Shown piece by piece: positions 6,421-6,887 of a DNA stretch of 6,887 nucleotides. Position 1 is the first letter of the stretch. Each line of letters begins with the position of its first letter. The notes under the pieces were generated by a model. It had not been told where the DNA came from. It ran no database searches and saw only the letters and a program-made list of their open reading frames with translations. Source of the stretch: JBDTGE01 sp050742975 (GTDB lineage Bacteria; Actinomycetota; Actinomycetes; Mycobacteriales; Jatrophihabitantaceae); assembly GCA_050742975.1 (NCBI GenBank), contig JBOGDQ010000286.1, forward strand, positions 1 through 6,887, given 5' to 3'. A program made the position numbers and the translations under genes.

Positions 6421-6690
6421 GTGCCACTGGCAAGCGACGTCAAGAAGCAGATCATCACCGAGTACGGCGCGAACGAATCGGACAGCGGCTCCGCGGAGGT
6501 TCAGGTCGCGATGCTGAGCAGGCGCATCAGCGACCTGACCGAGCACCTGAAGTTCCACAAGCACGACCACCACAGCCGGCGCGGCCTGCTGCTGCTCGTC
6601 GGCCAGCGTCGCAGGTTGCTCAACTACCTGGCCAAGACCGACATCAACCGCTACCGGTCGATCATCGAACGGCTCGGGCTTCGCCGGTAG
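6421..6690 (+). CDS. rpsO: 30S ribosomal protein S15
   Basis: S15 binds the central domain of 16S rRNA (helices 20-22) early in 30S assembly and forms an intersubunit bridge. The protein has 89 residues, exactly the family length. It has the conserved blocks ITEYG, SAEVQVAMLSRRISDLTEHL, HKHDHHSRRGLLLLVGQRRR (the rRNA-binding core), LLNYL and YRSIIERLGLRR. The start is the GTG at 6421, giving the usual MPL N-terminus, with AAGGGAG at 6408-6414. An in-frame GTG at 6385 would add 12 residues not found in the family and lies before the ribosome binding site, so it is rejected. The gene is probably cotranscribed with pnp, which normally follows it and should begin after the window. It is normal in every visible respect. 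Confidence 0.98.
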   Translation: MPLASDVKKQIITEYGANESDSGSAEVQVAMLSRRISDLTEHLKFHKHDHHSRRGLLLLVGQRRRLLNYLAKTDINRYRSIIERLGLRR

Positions 6691-6696
6691 CCAAAC

Positions 6697-6716
6697 GCGC
6701 CGGGTCGCTCCGGCGT
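6697..6716 (+). terminator. Hairpin after rpsO, partial terminator or processing site
   Basis: CGCCGG (6698-6703) pairs perfectly with CCGGCG (6710-6715) around GTCGCT, with a G-U pair added at 6697/6716. It begins 7 bases after the rpsO stop. No T tract follows. At an rpsO-pnp junction such a stem may give partial termination or act as an mRNA processing site. Confidence 0.45.
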
Positions 6717-6784
6717 CGCGCACGACAACCGAATATCCATCGCCGGGATGCGCATGCGTGCCACCCGCGACGCTGTTCCCACCC

Positions 6785-6887
6785 GGAGGACGCCGGTCCT
6801 CGGTAGTGGCAGCCGGGCCGCACAGCCGCCCAGCCGCTTCGATCGAAGACCGGCACCCAGACAGGCGAACCGCTCGCAGGTTGTGCC
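6785..6887 (+). promoter_or_regulatory. Probable structured leader of pnp (continues past the window)
   Basis: GCCGGTC (6792-6798) pairs perfectly with GACCGGC (6848-6854). After one C/A mismatch, TCGGT (6800-6804) pairs with ATCGA (6842-6846), counting one G-U. This makes a stem of ~12 pairs enclosing 37 bases. Inside it, GTGGC (6806-6810) can pair with GCCGC (6833-6837). In Streptomyces the rpsO-pnp spacer is known to form a stem cut by RNase III, and this element sits in the same place. No start codon with a ribosome binding site for pnp is seen before 6887. Position and structure are seen; identity with the pnp leader is inferred. The rest of 6717-6784 shows nothing I can name. Confidence 0.5.

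Noticed and set aside
6721..6745. Possible pnp promoter in the A/T-rich patch around GAATATCC
   Set aside because: No hexamer fits TAnnnT well with an acceptable -35, so it is not supported by sequence alone.
1..6887. CRISPR array, insertion sequence, tRNA, phage or defence system
   Set aside because: I saw no spaced repeats, transposase or terminal repeats, tRNA-like cloverleaf, or defence-related domains on either strand.

Overview
The window is very G+C-rich (codon third positions are almost all G or C) and every gene lies on the + strand. The gene content (infB, rbfA, a DinF-like MATE transporter, truB, ribF, rpsO and the approach to pnp), the actinobacterial style of the proteins (Gly/Arg-rich IF2 linker, S15 ending in LGLRR) and the frequent GTG starts point to a high-G+C Gram-positive (Actinomycetota). 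I cannot name the genus. The G+C estimate is by eye.

Layout. 1-1989 is the 3' part of infB; its start lies before the window. 1990-2074 is a spacer almost filled by one long hairpin. 2075-4748 is a tightly coupled block, rbfA - MATE transporter - truB, in which each junction is a 4-base stop/start overlap (ATGA, then GTGA). 4786-5736 is ribF, probably read from its own promoter as a leaderless GTG-started message, with a terminator-like hairpin directly after the stop. 5875-6263 is a broken KDPG aldolase (eda) gene. It keeps a good ribosome binding site and the N-terminal part of the barrel, but one G has been lost from a G run and the C-terminal third of the protein is absent. 6264-6420 holds the likely rpsO promoter and leader. 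6421-6690 is rpsO. 6691-6887 is an rpsO-pnp type intergenic region with a hairpin after rpsO and a long imperfect stem that is probably the pnp leader; the pnp start was not found in the window.

How the genes work together. Most encode translation and RNA maturation functions. IF2 delivers initiator tRNA, RbfA matures the 30S subunit, TruB makes pseudouridine 55 in tRNA, and S15 is an early 30S assembly protein whose gene usually precedes that for polynucleotide phosphorylase. RibF makes FMN and FAD and is a habitual neighbour of truB. The MATE transporter is a membrane protein embedded in this block, as is common in actinobacteria.

I found no CRISPR array, insertion sequence, tRNA or rRNA gene, and no evidence of a new multi-gene system. 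The points most worth a second look are the decayed eda between two conserved housekeeping genes, the palindromic infB-rbfA spacer, a Trp in place of an expected Gly in a RibF motif, and the leader structures around rpsO.
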